This document shows positions 1-11,954 of a stretch of DNA of 53,636 nucleotides, in pieces. The stretch is from NCBI GenBank assembly GCA_947453295.1, contig CANGGD010000002.1, positions 1 through 53,636 of the forward strand. Reading direction: 5' to 3'. A model generated the notes under the pieces. It saw only the letters and a list, made by a program, of their open reading frames with translations. It made no database searches and was not told the DNA's origin. Origin of the DNA: Chitinophagaceae bacterium (lineage in GTDB: Bacteria; Bacteroidota; Bacteroidia; Chitinophagales; Chitinophagaceae). Each line of letters opens with the position of its first letter. The stretch's first letter is position 1. The position numbers and the translations under genes were made by a program.

Positions 1-139
1 CTCTAAAAACAATACTTGCCATTAAATCATCATTTTCAATCAACTCAACAAATCCTGATCCGTTAATTTTTTTACCACGACGAATCACCTCTTCAGAGCC
101 GTTGTTGTAGATGTGTTTTATGATGTGTGGTAATGCCAA
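1..139 (-). CDS. Partial N-terminus of a SNF2/DEAD-like helicase (truncated by window edge)
   Basis: Minus-strand translation (L/M)ALPHIIKHIYNNGSEEVIRRGKKINGSGFVELIENDDLMASIVFR is open to the window edge. It resembles the N-terminus of Bacteroidota SNF2 helicases. Start would be TTG; not in the supplied ORF list. Confidence 0.45.
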   Translation of the reverse strand, partial: MALPHIIKHIYNNGSEEVIRRGKKINGSGFVELIENDDLMASIVFR

Positions 140-324
140 AATGATTTTTTTAATTATGTACGTAGATATTTTAAATAGCACAAAACACTATAAAAAACAC
201 CTATTGATTTTTTCTGGATAATTCAGGACACGTATATCGTTTGTGAAAAAGCCAATTTGCAAAAGTAAAGAAAAATTACTCAGTATTGTGTTGCGTTTGA
301 AAAGAATGTGGAGAATTAAACGAA

Positions 325-1068
325 TTAAACTTTTGCAGCAATTAGTTTTCCGTCTTTATAAAATGGTAATACGGGAGCCGTGTTATACATTAAACAATGT
401 TGTATGTCTTTTTCAATTCCAAAGGAGGTTAACCTTAGGTAATGAGAGGCTTGTTTTAATTTCATGAATTCAAACAAATCAGGTGCAGCTTCTTGGTATA
501 AACCTAATGCAATTTTTGAGGCGTCGCATTGAATTGAAAATGCATTTTGTATTTTATCAATAACCGCTCCCGCAAATAAGGTGTCTTCAATATTTATTTT
601 ATCCTTCCAGGCAGAACAAGCAAGTAAAATGTTTTTATTTTGTTGTAACAGATAATCACATACTACATCTAAATTTGAAAATGCTCCTGTAATTATTTCT
701 TTTGCGCCATTTGATAATGCCATGTGTAATAACTTAGTACCATTGGTTGTCGTTAAAACTAAAGTTTTTCCTTCTATAAACGATTGTGGATATTCAAAAG
801 GAGAGTTTCCATATTGTAAGCCTTCAGCAACTTTTCCGTCGCGCTCTCCTGCAGTTATTGCACTCATTTGCTTTCCAATTCTTATACATTCATCAACACT
901 ATCTACAGGAATAATTTCTTTAGCGCCATTGTATAAAGCTGTTGAAATAGTTGAAGTAGCTCTTAGTACATCAATAATAACAACTATGCTTGAGCTGATA
1001 TCATACAGATTTAATAAAGCGGGAGAAAGAGATGTATATAAAGATGGTTTTTTTGCTTGATCGCTCAT
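325..1068 (-). CDS. comB: 2-phosphosulfolactate phosphatase family protein (ComB)
   Basis: 247 aa ORF with VVIIDVLRATSTISTAL...AGERDGKVAEGLQYGNSPFEY...TTTNGTKLLHMA, characteristic of the ComB family. Confidence 0.9.
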   Translation of the reverse strand: MSDQAKKPSLYTSLSPALLNLYDISSSIVVIIDVLRATSTISTALYNGAKEIIPVDSVDECIRIGKQMSAITAGERDGKVAEGLQYGNSPFEYPQSFIEGKTLVLTTTNGTKLLHMALSNGAKEIITGAFSNLDVVCDYLLQQNKNILLACSAWKDKINIEDTLFAGAVIDKIQNAFSIQCDASKIALGLYQEAAPDLFEFMKLKQASHYLRLTSFGIEKDIQHCLMYNTAPVLPFYKDGKLIAAKV

Positions 1069-2153
1069 TATTCAAATGGAATTTTTACTATTGTGGCTTT
1101 TATTTGATTATTTCTGATTTTTATATAAATATCATTTCCTAAATGCGAATGACTATTATTTATATAGCCCATTCCTATTGCTTTTCCAAGGCTTGGTGAT
1201 TGTGTTCCAGAAGTTACCCTTCCTATTGTTACTCCTGCTTCATCTGTAATTTCATAATCATGTCGAGGTATTCCCTTTTCAATCATTTCAAAACCCACTA
1301 GTTTCTTTTCAGGGCCATTGGTTTTTTGTTCGAAAAATAATGGGCTACTAGTAAACTCTTTAGTAAATTTTGTAATCCAGCCTAAACCCGCTTCTATAGG
1401 AGAGGTTGTATCATCTATATCGTTTCCATACAAACAAAAGCCCATCTCTAATCTTAACGTATCTCTAGCACCTAAGCCTACTGGTTTTATATCATATTCG
1501 GCACCCGCTTGAAATATTGCATCCCAAATAATTTCTGCATGATTGCTTTCATCTTCAAAATAAATTTCAACACCACCCGCACCCGTATATCCGGTTGCAC
1601 TAATTAACACATTTTCTATACCTGCAAATTTTCCTTTTACAAAAGTGTAATACTTTAAGTTTAGTATATCCATTTCTGTTAGCGATTGGATTACTTTAGT
1701 TGCATTAGGACCTTGTACTGCCAACAATGCTGTTTTAGAAGATATGTTATGCATTTCCACCTGTTGAGAATTGTGATTTGATATCCACTCCCAATCCTTA
1801 TCGATATTGCCTGCATTTACAACCAACATATAAACCTGATTTTCTTCCACACAATAAACCAATAAATCATCAACAATACCGCCGGTATTATTAGGAAGGC
1901 AGCTATATTGAGCCATTCCATTTTTTAATTTAGCGGCATCATTACTTGTAATTCTTTGAATTAAGTCTAAAGCACCGGGGCCCCTTAAAATAAATTCGCC
2001 CATATGGCTCACATCAAAAACACCCACATTTTTTCTAACAGTATGATGTTCTTCATTTATTCCGGCATAAGAAATGGGCATATTAAAACCAGCAAATTCT
2101 GCCATTTTTGCGCCAAGAGTGATATGCTTATTGGTGAAAGGCGTTTGTTTCAT
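1068..2153 (-). CDS. gcvT: Glycine cleavage system aminomethyltransferase
   Basis: 361 aa; [29 protein letters not shown]...[12 protein letters not shown]...[22 protein letters not shown]. Confidence 0.96.
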   Translation of the reverse strand: MKQTPFTNKHITLGAKMAEFAGFNMPISYAGINEEHHTVRKNVGVFDVSHMGEFILRGPGALDLIQRITSNDAAKLKNGMAQYSCLPNNTGGIVDDLLVYCVEENQVYMLVVNAGNIDKDWEWISNHNSQQVEMHNISSKTALLAVQGPNATKVIQSLTEMDILNLKYYTFVKGKFAGIENVLISATGYTGAGGVEIYFEDESNHAEIIWDAIFQAGAEYDIKPVGLGARDTLRLEMGFCLYGNDIDDTTSPIEAGLGWITKFTKEFTSSPLFFEQKTNGPEKKLVGFEMIEKGIPRHDYEITDEAGVTIGRVTSGTQSPSLGKAIGMGYINNSHSHLGNDIYIKIRNNQIKATIVKIPFE

Positions 2154-2186
2154 AATAAAAATTGAGCAACAAAAGTAACTTATTTT

Positions 2187-4307
2187 TTACTTTAATAATT
2201 GATACACCAGCAAACTAAATAAATAAGCAAGTCCTGTCATATAAGTCAACTGTACCATTGGCCATTTCCAACTTTTAGTTTCTCTTTTTACAATGGCTAT
2301 TGTGCTCATGCATTGCATCGCCAATACATAAAATATCAATAAAGACAAACCGGTTGCTAATGTATAAACACTTGTTCCATCCTCACGAACTGCCCTATTC
2401 ATTTTATCATGTAGCGTTTTACTGTTTTCATCGGCATCGTCTCCCACACTATATAATGTGGCCATGGTTCCAACAAAAACTTCACGAGCAGCAAATGAAG
2501 CAATTAATGCAATGCCTATTTTCCAATCATAACCAAGCGGCCTAATTACAGGCTCTATCATCTTTCCTAATTCTCCTGCATAAGATTGTTGCAACAGTTC
2601 TGTTTTCTGCTCTCTTATATATTCTATCGAATCTGATGGTTGTTGAATTATTAAAGTTGCATACTTTTTCTTTATCGCATCCATCTTCGCCGTTGGCCCA
2701 AAACTACACAAGCCCCACAACAACAAACTAATAATCAAAATTACTTTTCCTGCATCAAAAATAAATATCCTTGCTTTTTCCAACATGGTGTAAAACATGT
2801 TTTTCCATCTTGGGCTTCTATACACCGGTAGCTCCAAAATAAAAAAACTCTTTTCTTTTATATCAATAAACCATTTCATTACCCACGCTACTATCATTGC
2901 CATAATGGTTCCAAAAAAATACAACCCCATCATTACAATACCCTGTAAACTTATAATCCCAAAATATAATTTTGATGGAATAACCAACGCAATCAGAATT
3001 GTATATACCGGTAATCTCGCGCTACAACTTAATAATGGTGTAATCATTATCGTTAGTAGTCGCTCTTTTTTATTTTCAATATTTCTTGCACTCATTATTG
3101 CTGGCACCGCACAAGCAAATCCGCTTATCATAGGCATTACGCTTTTCCCGTTTAGTCCTACTTTGCGCATAATCCTATCAGTTAAAAAACTTATTCTCGC
3201 CATATACCCGCTATCTTCCAAAACAGTTATTAAACCAAATAAAATCATTATCTGAGGAACAAAAACCATGATGCCGCTTAGTCCAGCTAAAAAACCATTG
3301 ATAAATAAATCACTCAACCAGCCCGCCGGCAAAGTATTTGAAAACCATTGGCCCGCTTCTCCAAATATCATCTCTATCCAACCCATTGGGTATTTTGCTA
3401 TCCAAAAAACACTTTGAAATAGTATAAACAACACCGATAGTAATATGATATACCCCCATCTCTTATGCAATAAAACGTTGTCGATTTTTTCTGTTAACAA
3501 TGATTTCTTCAATGGATCTACTTCAACTACGGCTTGTTGCAGAATATGTTTTATTCTTGCATGGCGCTGCATAATTTCTTCGGCCTGCGTTTTAATGCCA
3601 TTAAATTTATGCGTGCGAATTATAGAACGAATGCTTTCAATTTCTGATGAGGTGAAATTTAAATTTTCATAATTCATTACATAGTGTAGCGACTTATAAT
3701 CTACTGTATCAGGAAACAACGCCTGCATTTCTTCAATAGCCGCCGGTGCCAACATTTTATTATAAATAAAATCTCTGGGCTGTTGTTGTAGTGAAAATTG
3801 AATGGTAGATAGTATCGTTTTTTTTATCTCGTCAACACCCTTTTGCTTTCTTGGATTTACCACTATAATTGGTACGCCCAATTCTATCTCTAACTCATTT
3901 ATGTCAATCTTTATTCCATTTTGTTTGGCAAGATCCATCATAGATAATGCAATAACCACCGGTAGTTTTAAATCTATAATTTGTGTGCAAAACAATAAGT
4001 TTCTTCTTAGGTTACTTGCATCCACCACGAGCAATATCATGTCGGGCTTTACTTCATCATCCTGATTCATCAATACCCTATATGCCACCCACTCATCCGC
4101 CCTCTTGGGGTACAAACTATAAGTGCCCGGAAGATCAATAAAATTTGCGCGAGTAATATCAGATAAATCACAATATCCCGTTTTTTTGTCAACGGTTACC
4201 CCAGGAAAATTTCCAACTTTTTGATGTAGGCCTGTTAATTCATTGAACAAAGAACTTTTGCCACTATTGGGGTTTCCTACTAACGCTATGTTGATTGTCT
4301 TTTTCAA
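2187..4307 (-). CDS. feoB: Ferrous iron transport protein B
   Basis: G-domain NIALVGNPNSGKSSLFNELTG plus polytopic membrane Gate motifs. The ORF track starts at 4325 (TTG); the more FeoB-like start is the TTG at 4307 (MKKTINIALVGNPNSGKS). Confidence 0.95.
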   Translation of the reverse strand: MKKTINIALVGNPNSGKSSLFNELTGLHQKVGNFPGVTVDKKTGYCDLSDITRANFIDLPGTYSLYPKRADEWVAYRVLMNQDDEVKPDMILLVVDASNLRRNLLFCTQIIDLKLPVVIALSMMDLAKQNGIKIDINELEIELGVPIIVVNPRKQKGVDEIKKTILSTIQFSLQQQPRDFIYNKMLAPAAIEEMQALFPDTVDYKSLHYVMNYENLNFTSSEIESIRSIIRTHKFNGIKTQAEEIMQRHARIKHILQQAVVEVDPLKKSLLTEKIDNVLLHKRWGYIILLSVLFILFQSVFWIAKYPMGWIEMIFGEAGQWFSNTLPAGWLSDLFINGFLAGLSGIMVFVPQIMILFGLITVLEDSGYMARISFLTDRIMRKVGLNGKSVMPMISGFACAVPAIMSARNIENKKERLLTIMITPLLSCSARLPVYTILIALVIPSKLYFGIISLQGIVMMGLYFFGTIMAMIVAWVMKWFIDIKEKSFFILELPVYRSPRWKNMFYTMLEKARIFIFDAGKVILIISLLLWGLCSFGPTAKMDAIKKKYATLIIQQPSDSIEYIREQKTELLQQSYAGELGKMIEPVIRPLGYDWKIGIALIASFAAREVFVGTMATLYSVGDDADENSKTLHDKMNRAVREDGTSVYTLATGLSLLIFYVLAMQCMSTIAIVKRETKSWKWPMVQLTYMTGLAYLFSLLVYQLLK

Positions 4308-4439
4308 ATAAATAATTGAACACAAAAATACTCCGATTAAGTTATTTTAATTTACGATTTCAAGAAAGTTGTTGTCAATTTGATAATTGATGCTAATTTT
4401 ATTAATTGAAAAATTACCTTTTTCTAATAAGAATCAAAA

Positions 4440-4874
4440 ATGAAGCTAAAAATTGATAACGAGTCTTTATTTGAAGAGTTTTTTGAACACACTCAACTCA
4501 TTGGAATTATCGCCCCAATTAAAAGCTATCAATTCATTTGGAATATTAACGAACTTCTAGGCTATCAATTCAAAATCAATCATGATTTAGAAATTGGTTC
4601 CATCAGAAAAAAAAGAAATTATTATTTCTCTGTGTATGAGTTTCGCAGTATTGGTTCGGTGGTTACACATTATCTTTATCAAAACCAATACGATGGCGAA
4701 TATTTATTACCTGAATTTAAACACTTAGACTATTTGTGGCTAATTAAAGGCGATGAATTTGGTGCTGATGAAATTGCTGCTCTGCAACAATCATTAAAAA
4801 TGCTACCAATGGTTCAGCTCGTTACTCAAATGGTTACTGAAAAAATAAAAAATAAAGACGCTTTAGTTTTTTAA
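4440..4874 (+). CDS. IPExxxVDY family protein
   Basis: 144 aa; INELLGYQFKINHDLEI...YFSVYEFRSIGS...YLLPEFKHLDYLWLIKG, typical of this Bacteroidota family. Confidence 0.75.
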   Translation: MKLKIDNESLFEEFFEHTQLIGIIAPIKSYQFIWNINELLGYQFKINHDLEIGSIRKKRNYYFSVYEFRSIGSVVTHYLYQNQYDGEYLLPEFKHLDYLWLIKGDEFGADEIAALQQSLKMLPMVQLVTQMVTEKIKNKDALVF

Positions 4875-4885
4875 AAGAATAAAAT

Positions 4886-5116
4886 ATGTGGGTAGAAACA
4901 AATAATCAATTGTATAAGAAATTCTCTTTTAAAGATTTCTCTGAAGCATTTGCCTTTATGACACGCGTTGCCTTTCTTTCAGAAAAATGTAATCATCATC
5001 CCAAGTGGACAAACGTGTACAATTCTGTAGAGATTTGGTTAAGCACTCATGATGCAGGAAATGTAGTTACAGAAAAAGATAAAGAATTAGCAAAAGCAAT
5101 TGATAGCTTAATTTAA
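4886..5116 (+). CDS. 4a-hydroxytetrahydrobiopterin dehydratase (pterin carbinolamine dehydratase)
   Basis: 76 aa; [56 protein letters not shown]. Confidence 0.92.
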   Translation: MWVETNNQLYKKFSFKDFSEAFAFMTRVAFLSEKCNHHPKWTNVYNSVEIWLSTHDAGNVVTEKDKELAKAIDSLI

Positions 5117-6168
5117 TTTTTCACTTCAATCGTTTTGTCTTTCTTTTCTGTGAATCTACCAATAGGTTCTATAAAATCGTGGTATCCATTTAATGATAAT
5201 AATTCAACAACTTCCTGAATTGAATTTTCGTCTACGCTAAATAGTAATCCGCCATTGGTTTGAGGATCTGGTAATAAATTAAATGCTTCCATTACATTTA
5301 CTCCTTTTTCAAAACCCGTTTCGGCGCTATAACTATTCCAGTTTCTATACGTTGCGTCTGGAATAATTCTTTGGGCTAAATATTCTTTGGCGCCATCAAT
5401 TATTTTTATTTTGGAATAATATAATTCAGCGGAAAGCCTTGCACCACTAGCCATCTCAATTAAATGGCCCAACAAACCAAAACCAGTTACATCTGTCATT
5501 GCATGTACGCCCTTTATTTTGGCAAGCTTTTCTCCTACCGAATTTAATTGCTTCATTTGTGTTGCCATTACAACTGAATGAGCCTCACTTATACTTTCAC
5601 GTTTTTGTGCGGTTGATAATATTCCTACACCAATGGGTTTGGTAAGAAAAATATAATCTCCTTCTTGTGAAGTGTTGTTTTGTTTTAAATATTCTCTCTG
5701 CGTAATGCCTGTTACAGACAAACCAAAAATTGGTTCTGCGCTGTCAATTGTATGTCCGCCCGCCAATGGAATCCCCGCTTGTTCACAAATCATTTTCGCT
5801 CCCTCTAATACTTGTTGTGCAATCGAAGTCGATAATTTTTCAATAGGCCATCCTAAAATAGCAATTGCCATAATGGGCCTTCCACCCATCGCATATACAT
5901 CACTGATAGCATTGGCAGATGCAATAGCTCCAAAATCTTTCGCATCATCTACTATAGGCATAAAAAAATCGGTTGTTGAAATAATTAATTGATTGCCTCC
6001 AATATCATATACCGCAGCGTCGTCGTTTGTATTGTTTCCTACCAACAAATTATCGTATTGTATTGTCGGTTGTTTCGTTTGTAATATTTCTTGTAAAACC
6101 GAGGGCGCTATTTTACAGCCACAACCCGCGCCTTTTGAAAAGGATGTAAGTCTAATTTTTTCTTCCAT
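5113..6168 (-). CDS. selD: Selenide, water dikinase
   Basis: 351 aa; [15 protein letters not shown] catalytic motif (Cys form), [34 protein letters not shown]. Confidence 0.95.
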   Translation of the reverse strand: MEEKIRLTSFSKGAGCGCKIAPSVLQEILQTKQPTIQYDNLLVGNNTNDDAAVYDIGGNQLIISTTDFFMPIVDDAKDFGAIASANAISDVYAMGGRPIMAIAILGWPIEKLSTSIAQQVLEGAKMICEQAGIPLAGGHTIDSAEPIFGLSVTGITQREYLKQNNTSQEGDYIFLTKPIGVGILSTAQKRESISEAHSVVMATQMKQLNSVGEKLAKIKGVHAMTDVTGFGLLGHLIEMASGARLSAELYYSKIKIIDGAKEYLAQRIIPDATYRNWNSYSAETGFEKGVNVMEAFNLLPDPQTNGGLLFSVDENSIQEVVELLSLNGYHDFIEPIGRFTEKKDKTIEVKN

Positions 6169-6170
6169 AT

Positions 6171-7214
6171 TTATATCAATTGTAAAATTTCTGCGTTTTT
6201 TTCAACGTCTATATTTGAGGCAAAATGTTTTACTATTTTCTGACCCGCCTCTTCTCTTTTATTCAAAGCTTGTAAATATGTTTTATCATAATACTGCAGT
6301 AAAATAATAAAAGCCTCTCTTATATTATTTTCTTTAAAATAGCCTACTGTTATTTTAGTTTCATTGGGTCCTAATCTTTTCTGTATTCGAAGCGTGGCAT
6401 CTATCAAAGATTGATTATCTAATTCACCGTATTCTTTAATGATATAATTTAGGCGTTCTTCAAAAGGTATATCTATAAAGTGAAGGATAGAAGATCTCAT
6501 CGTTTTCCAAAAAGAGTGAGGAATATTAATGGTACCAATTCTTTGACTTTCATCCTCTATCCAAAATGTAGTTTCAATTCCAGCTCTTATGGTATTGCTC
6601 AATTCAATCGCTAACTTATTTTCAAACATTTCTTGTGTGGGTTGTGGTTGTTGACCAATTCCACCAAAGGCCGAACCCTTGTGATTAGCAATTGCTTCTA
6701 AATCAATTATATTTTGTTGTACTGATTGTAGTGATTTTAATAATGCGGTTTTTGAACTACCGGTATAACCACCCAAAACTTTCATTTTATAGGAGAGTGT
6801 AAGTTGATTTAATACCCAATTTCTAAATGATTTATATCCACCCGCAAGAACATACACCTCATATCCATAAAGCTCTAAAAGCCACGATACGCCTGCACTT
6901 CTCATACCTCCGCGCCAACAATGAACTATTATTTTTTTAGAAAGATAATTTTGATATTTTAATTCGGACTCAACAAGCTCAACCATTGTTTTCATTTTCA
7001 CGCCAAAAAATTCTAATCCTAATTTTATTGCAGGTTGCTTACCTTGTTGCTTATACGCTGTACCCACAATTCTTCTTTCCTCATCTGTAAACAAAGGAAG
7101 ATTAAATGCTGTTGGAATGTGTGCATGTGAAAACTCGCCGGGACTTCTTACATCAAAAACAGGTGTTTCTTGATGATGTTGAATAAGCTCCGATATTGAA
7201 ATTTTTTTAGCCAT
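6171..7214 (-). CDS. mnmH: tRNA 2-selenouridine synthase
   Basis: Rhodanese domain with [33 protein letters not shown], then P-loop-like [14 protein letters not shown]. Adjacent to selD. Confidence 0.95.
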   Translation of the reverse strand: MAKKISISELIQHHQETPVFDVRSPGEFSHAHIPTAFNLPLFTDEERRIVGTAYKQQGKQPAIKLGLEFFGVKMKTMVELVESELKYQNYLSKKIIVHCWRGGMRSAGVSWLLELYGYEVYVLAGGYKSFRNWVLNQLTLSYKMKVLGGYTGSSKTALLKSLQSVQQNIIDLEAIANHKGSAFGGIGQQPQPTQEMFENKLAIELSNTIRAGIETTFWIEDESQRIGTINIPHSFWKTMRSSILHFIDIPFEERLNYIIKEYGELDNQSLIDATLRIQKRLGPNETKITVGYFKENNIREAFIILLQYYDKTYLQALNKREEAGQKIVKHFASNIDVEKNAEILQLI

Positions 7215-8832
7215 TCATAGATGTCAAAAATTCTGCATTGTCTTTTGTTCCCTTCATGTTTTTTAGTAGAACATTTATGGCTTCTTCTGGATTCATATCT
7301 GCCATATGTTTACGCAATACCCACATGCGTTGGAAAGTGTCTTTATCTAATAATAAATCATCTCTTCTTGTTGAAGAAGACACAATATCAATTGCAGGGT
7401 AAATTCTTTTGTTAGATAGTTTTCTTTCAAGCTGTAATTCCATATTACCGGTTCCCTTAAACTCTTCAAAAATCACTTCATCCATTTTACTTCCTGTTTC
7501 TACCAATGCAGTAGCAATAATCGTAAGCGATCCCCCGTTTTCTATTTTTCTTGCAGCTCCAAAAAACTGTTTTGGTTTTTGCATTGCGTTTGCTTCAACC
7601 CCTCCAGACAAAACCTTTCCACTTGATGGCGCAACGGTATTATGTGCTCTCGCTAAACGAGTAATTGAATCTAATAAAATAACCACATCATGACCACACT
7701 CAACCAATCTTTTTGCTTTTTGCAATGCTATAGTAGAAACCTTTACATGTTTTTCTGCTGGCTCATCAAAAGTAGATGCAATAACTTCTGCCTTTACGCT
7801 TCTTTCCATATCCGTTACCTCTTCTGGTCTTTCATCAACCAACACAATCATTAAATAACACTCAGGATGATTTTCTGCAATGGCATTGGCTAGCTCTTTT
7901 AATAACATTGTTTTTCCTGTTTTGGGCTGAGCTACAATTAACCCCCTTTGTCCCTTTCCAATAGGAGTAAACAAATCCATTATTCTTGTACTATAGTGAT
8001 CCGACTTTGTTGTTAAATTTAATCTTTCAAATGGAAATAACGGTGTTAAGTAGTCGAAAGGTACGCGATCTCTTACCTCTTCCGGACTTTTTCCATTAAT
8101 GGTTTCAACTTTCAATAATGCAAAATATTTTTCTCCTTCTTTCGGAGGACGAACAGATCCATAAACGGTATCGCCAGTCTTTAAACCAAATAATTTTATT
8201 TGAGAGGGTGAAACATAAACATCATCAGGGCTAGATAAATAATTGTAATCGCTGCTTCTTAAAAAGCCATATCCATCAGGCATCATTTCTAAAACACCTT
8301 CTCCTAAAACTATACCATCAAACTCAATATTAAATACCGGTTCTTTTTTGTTTTGATGAAAAGTACGCGGCTCTCTTGTTGCTTGTTGCTCTGTTGATAC
8401 TTCTGGTTGTTGCTGTTGTTGATCTTCAGCTTGCAGCATTTGTGCAATTGCAGCAGGAACACTCGTTTGTTCATTAGTTATTGGAGCTAGTATTTCTTCT
8501 TCGGGTTGCTCTTCTTCTTTTTGTTTTTTTATAGGCGCCTTCTTTTTTATCGAAGTTGTGGTTTTTTTAGTTTCTTCTTCCAGTATTAGTTCTTGTTGAA
8601 CAGGTGCTTCTGTAATTTCTTGCTCTTTTTCGGCTCCCTTTATAATTCTTTTACGCTTAGGCTTTTCTCCTTCTGGTTGATTTTTTTCTTTTGTCATGTT
8701 GTTTTGTTTTTCTATAATAGCCAAAATCAAATCTTTTCTAGCTAGTTTTTTTGTATTGGAAACATTTAATTGATCGGCTATATCCACCAATTCGGGAATG
8801 AGTAAATCATTCAGTTGAGATACTTCGTACAT
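7207..8832 (-). CDS. rho: Transcription termination factor Rho with a disordered N-terminal insertion
   Basis: [47 protein letters not shown]; long E/K/Q-rich N-terminal segment. Confidence 0.97.
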   Translation of the reverse strand: MYEVSQLNDLLIPELVDIADQLNVSNTKKLARKDLILAIIEKQNNMTKEKNQPEGEKPKRKRIIKGAEKEQEITEAPVQQELILEEETKKTTTSIKKKAPIKKQKEEEQPEEEILAPITNEQTSVPAAIAQMLQAEDQQQQQPEVSTEQQATREPRTFHQNKKEPVFNIEFDGIVLGEGVLEMMPDGYGFLRSSDYNYLSSPDDVYVSPSQIKLFGLKTGDTVYGSVRPPKEGEKYFALLKVETINGKSPEEVRDRVPFDYLTPLFPFERLNLTTKSDHYSTRIMDLFTPIGKGQRGLIVAQPKTGKTMLLKELANAIAENHPECYLMIVLVDERPEEVTDMERSVKAEVIASTFDEPAEKHVKVSTIALQKAKRLVECGHDVVILLDSITRLARAHNTVAPSSGKVLSGGVEANAMQKPKQFFGAARKIENGGSLTIIATALVETGSKMDEVIFEEFKGTGNMELQLERKLSNKRIYPAIDIVSSSTRRDDLLLDKDTFQRMWVLRKHMADMNPEEAINVLLKNMKGTKDNAEFLTSMNG

Positions 8833-9190
8833 AATTTTTTGAGATAAATATTATCAATCACTTAGATAGATTATAAATTGACGTTGAAATTTTTTTGATG
8901 ATGGATGAAGAATTCTTATTGAAGGGTTTATTTTGGTATGTCTTTCTAATTCTTTCCGATGCAATAATAAGGAGTATTTTTTAAATTAACCCATCTTTTT
9001 CATAATTAATTATCATGATTAAAGTTTATTTAGTTAAGTGGCCTGGTTTAAATAACCTATCTTTACACTATTCTGCGGCACAAAGCCGGTTTTATTGATA
9101 ATATTATTTCCCAATAAGCGCTTTTTTAGCAACCTCTTTTGATGATGAAGATAAACTTCATTTCCGCATTCATTTTTTAATTTATTTATT

Positions 9191-10441
9191 TTGTTATTCA
9201 AAGATTTAGAAATCATTAAGCCCATTCTTGATGCGGTTCATTCTGAAGGCTACACATCACCCACGCCTATTCAAGAAAAAGCAATTCCTCATATTTTGTC
9301 GGGAAAGGATTTATTGGGTTGCGCCCAAACAGGAACCGGAAAAACGGCAGCATTTGCTATTCCAATCTTGCAGTTATTAAGTAAGCCCTATGCTCAAACT
9401 CCGGGCGAACAAAATATTAGGGCTTTAATATTAACTCCCACCAGAGAATTAGCTATTCAAATTGAAGAAAGCTTTAAGGCTTATGGCAAAAATCTTCGAC
9501 TCAAACACCTCGTTGTATTTGGCGGTGTTAGCCAGGTTCCTCAAACCAATGCACTTCATAGAGGAACAGACATTCTTGTTGCAACACCAGGAAGATTGCT
9601 TGATTTAATGAGTCAGGGGTATATTAATTTAAATAAAATTGAATTATTTGTTTTGGATGAAGCGGACAGAATGTTAGACATGGGATTTGTACATGATGTT
9701 AAAAAAGTTATTACAAAACTTCCACAGAAAAGACAAACGCTTTTTTTCTCAGCTACTATGCCAAATGAAATACAATCTTTGGCTAACGCAATTCTTAATA
9801 ACCCAATTAAAGTAGAAGTAACGCCCGTTTCTTCTACCGCAGATACAATAAATCAATTGATATATTTTGTTGATAAAGACAATAAAAAATCTCTGTTGTC
9901 TTTTATTTTAGCAGATAAAACAATTCAGTCGGCTCTCGTTTTTACACGCACCAAACATGGCGCAGATAAGGTTGTAAAAGATTTATTAAAAATTGGTGTC
10001 AAATCTGAAGCAATCCATGGAAACAAATCTCAAAACGCCAGACAGCGAGCACTTAGTAATTTTAAAGATAGAACTACAAGGGTTTTGGTGGCCACAGATA
10101 TTGCAGCAAGAGGAATTGATGTTGATGAGCTTTCTCACGTTATTAATTATGAATTGCCTAATGTTCCAGAAACGTATGTACATAGAATCGGAAGAACAGG
10201 AAGAGCGGGATTAAATGGAGTTGCCTTTTCTTTTTGTGAGCATGAAGAGTTGCCTTATTTAAAAGATATTCAAAAGCTCATTGGAAAAGAAATCAAAGTA
10301 AATCAAGATCACCCCTATCACACACATATGGTTGTTCCTACCAAAGGGGGTGCTATTATAAAAAACCATTCTAAACCAAATAATCAACAAAAATTTAAAC
10401 CAAAGAAAAAAGAATATTTTTCTAGACAAAAATCAAATTAA
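9191..10441 (+). CDS. DEAD-box ATP-dependent RNA helicase (RhlE-like)
   Basis: [45 protein letters not shown]; starts at TTG. Confidence 0.94.
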   Translation: MLFKDLEIIKPILDAVHSEGYTSPTPIQEKAIPHILSGKDLLGCAQTGTGKTAAFAIPILQLLSKPYAQTPGEQNIRALILTPTRELAIQIEESFKAYGKNLRLKHLVVFGGVSQVPQTNALHRGTDILVATPGRLLDLMSQGYINLNKIELFVLDEADRMLDMGFVHDVKKVITKLPQKRQTLFFSATMPNEIQSLANAILNNPIKVEVTPVSSTADTINQLIYFVDKDNKKSLLSFILADKTIQSALVFTRTKHGADKVVKDLLKIGVKSEAIHGNKSQNARQRALSNFKDRTTRVLVATDIAARGIDVDELSHVINYELPNVPETYVHRIGRTGRAGLNGVAFSFCEHEELPYLKDIQKLIGKEIKVNQDHPYHTHMVVPTKGGAIIKNHSKPNNQQKFKPKKKEYFSRQKSN

Positions 10442-10490
10442 GCAACAAATCATTACTTCAATTTTTATCTTTGCTATTAAATAATTAATC

Positions 10491-11933
10491 ATGTTTAACA
10501 AAAGAACCAGAATTAAAGAATTATTAAAATCAAACTCGGTTGATTTTGAAACTACCGTAATGGGTTGGGTTAGAACTTTTAGAAACAATCAATTTATTGC
10601 AGTTAATGATGGTAGCACAAATAATAATTTACAAATTGTAGTGGCTTTGGGAATGTTAGATGATTCTACACTTAAAAGAATTACTACCGGGGCTTGCATA
10701 AAAGCAACAGGTAAAATCATAGCGTCTTTGGGTAAAGGACAAAAAGTGGAATTAACTGCTGATTCTATTGAAATTCTAGGAGATAGTGACGCAGAAAAAT
10801 TTCCACTTCAACCTAAAAAACATAGTCTTGAATTTTTGAGAGAAATTGCGCATTTAAGATTTAGAACAAATACGTTTGGTGCAATTTTTAGAGTTCGCCA
10901 TTCTTTAGCTTTTGCTATTCACGATTTTTTTAATAAAAAAGGGTTTGTGTATTTACACACGCCAATTATTACTGCAAGTGATGCAGAAGGCGCTGGTGAA
11001 ATGTTTAAAGTAACTACTTTTCCTTTAGACGGAACCGCTCCTAAAAGCGATGATGGCTCTATTAATTTTAAAGATGATTTTTTTGGTCGTAGTACAAACC
11101 TTACCGTTAGCGGACAATTGGAAGGAGAATTAGCAGCTATGGCTTTTAGTGATATTTATACCTTTGGTCCAACTTTTCGTGCAGAAAACAGCAACACCAC
11201 AAGACATCTAGCTGAGTTTTGGATGATTGAGCCAGAAATGGCTTTTAGTGATTTAGAAGACAACATGAATCTTGCTGAAGAATTTATAAAGCATATTATC
11301 AAATACGCTTTGGATAACAATAGAGAAGATCTGGAATTTTTATCACAAAGACTTGAGGAGGAAGAAAAACAAAAACCTCAAATAGAAAGAAGTGAAATGG
11401 GCTTATTGGAAAAACTTGATTTTGTAATAAATAATGATTTTGAAAGAATAACCTATACCGAAGCAATTGAAATTTTAAAAGAATGTTCTCACAATAAAAA
11501 AAAGAAGTTCCAATATATAATTGATAAATGGGGAATTGATTTACAAAGCGAACACGAAAGATATTTAGTGGAGAAGCATTTTAAAAAGCCGGTAATACTT
11601 ACTAACTATCCAAAAGAAATAAAAGCTTTCTACATGAGGCAGAATGACGATGGGAAAACAGTTGCTGCTATGGATATTCTTGCTCCTGGTATTGGAGAAA
11701 TTGTTGGCGGTTCTCAAAGAGAGGAGCGTTTGGAAAAACTAACACAACGCATGAACGAAATGCATATTCCAACCGAAGAGCTTGATTGGTATTTAGACAC
11801 AAGAAGATTTGGCGCTTGTCCTCATGCCGGATTTGGATTAGGTTTTGAAAGAATTGTACAGTTTGTAACAGGTATGGGAAATATAAGAGACGTAATTCCT
11901 TTTCCTAGATATCCAAAAAGCGCTTCCTTTTAA
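10491..11933 (+). CDS. asnS: Asparaginyl-tRNA synthetase
   Basis: 480 aa class II aa[50 protein letters not shown]-term [28 protein letters not shown]. Confidence 0.97.
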   Translation: MFNKRTRIKELLKSNSVDFETTVMGWVRTFRNNQFIAVNDGSTNNNLQIVVALGMLDDSTLKRITTGACIKATGKIIASLGKGQKVELTADSIEILGDSDAEKFPLQPKKHSLEFLREIAHLRFRTNTFGAIFRVRHSLAFAIHDFFNKKGFVYLHTPIITASDAEGAGEMFKVTTFPLDGTAPKSDDGSINFKDDFFGRSTNLTVSGQLEGELAAMAFSDIYTFGPTFRAENSNTTRHLAEFWMIEPEMAFSDLEDNMNLAEEFIKHIIKYALDNNREDLEFLSQRLEEEEKQKPQIERSEMGLLEKLDFVINNDFERITYTEAIEILKECSHNKKKKFQYIIDKWGIDLQSEHERYLVEKHFKKPVILTNYPKEIKAFYMRQNDDGKTVAAMDILAPGIGEIVGGSQREERLEKLTQRMNEMHIPTEELDWYLDTRRFGACPHAGFGLGFERIVQFVTGMGNIRDVIPFPRYPKSASF

Positions 11934-11954
11934 TAAAACAAAAGCGGCCTTATT

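Noticed and set aside
781-800. TGTGGATAT DnaA-box-like sequence
   Set aside because: Single isolated one-mismatch site inside the comB coding region.
722-1060. 112-aa + strand ORF inside comB
   Set aside because: Antisense to a conserved gene; no recognisable domain. The same applies to other internal antisense ORFs (e.g. 2797-3255, 5672-5992, 7409-7693, 45974-46342).
9034-9225. 63-aa minus-strand ORF upstream of rhlE-like gene
   Set aside because: Overlaps the 5' end of the well-supported helicase and has low-complexity composition; likely spurious.
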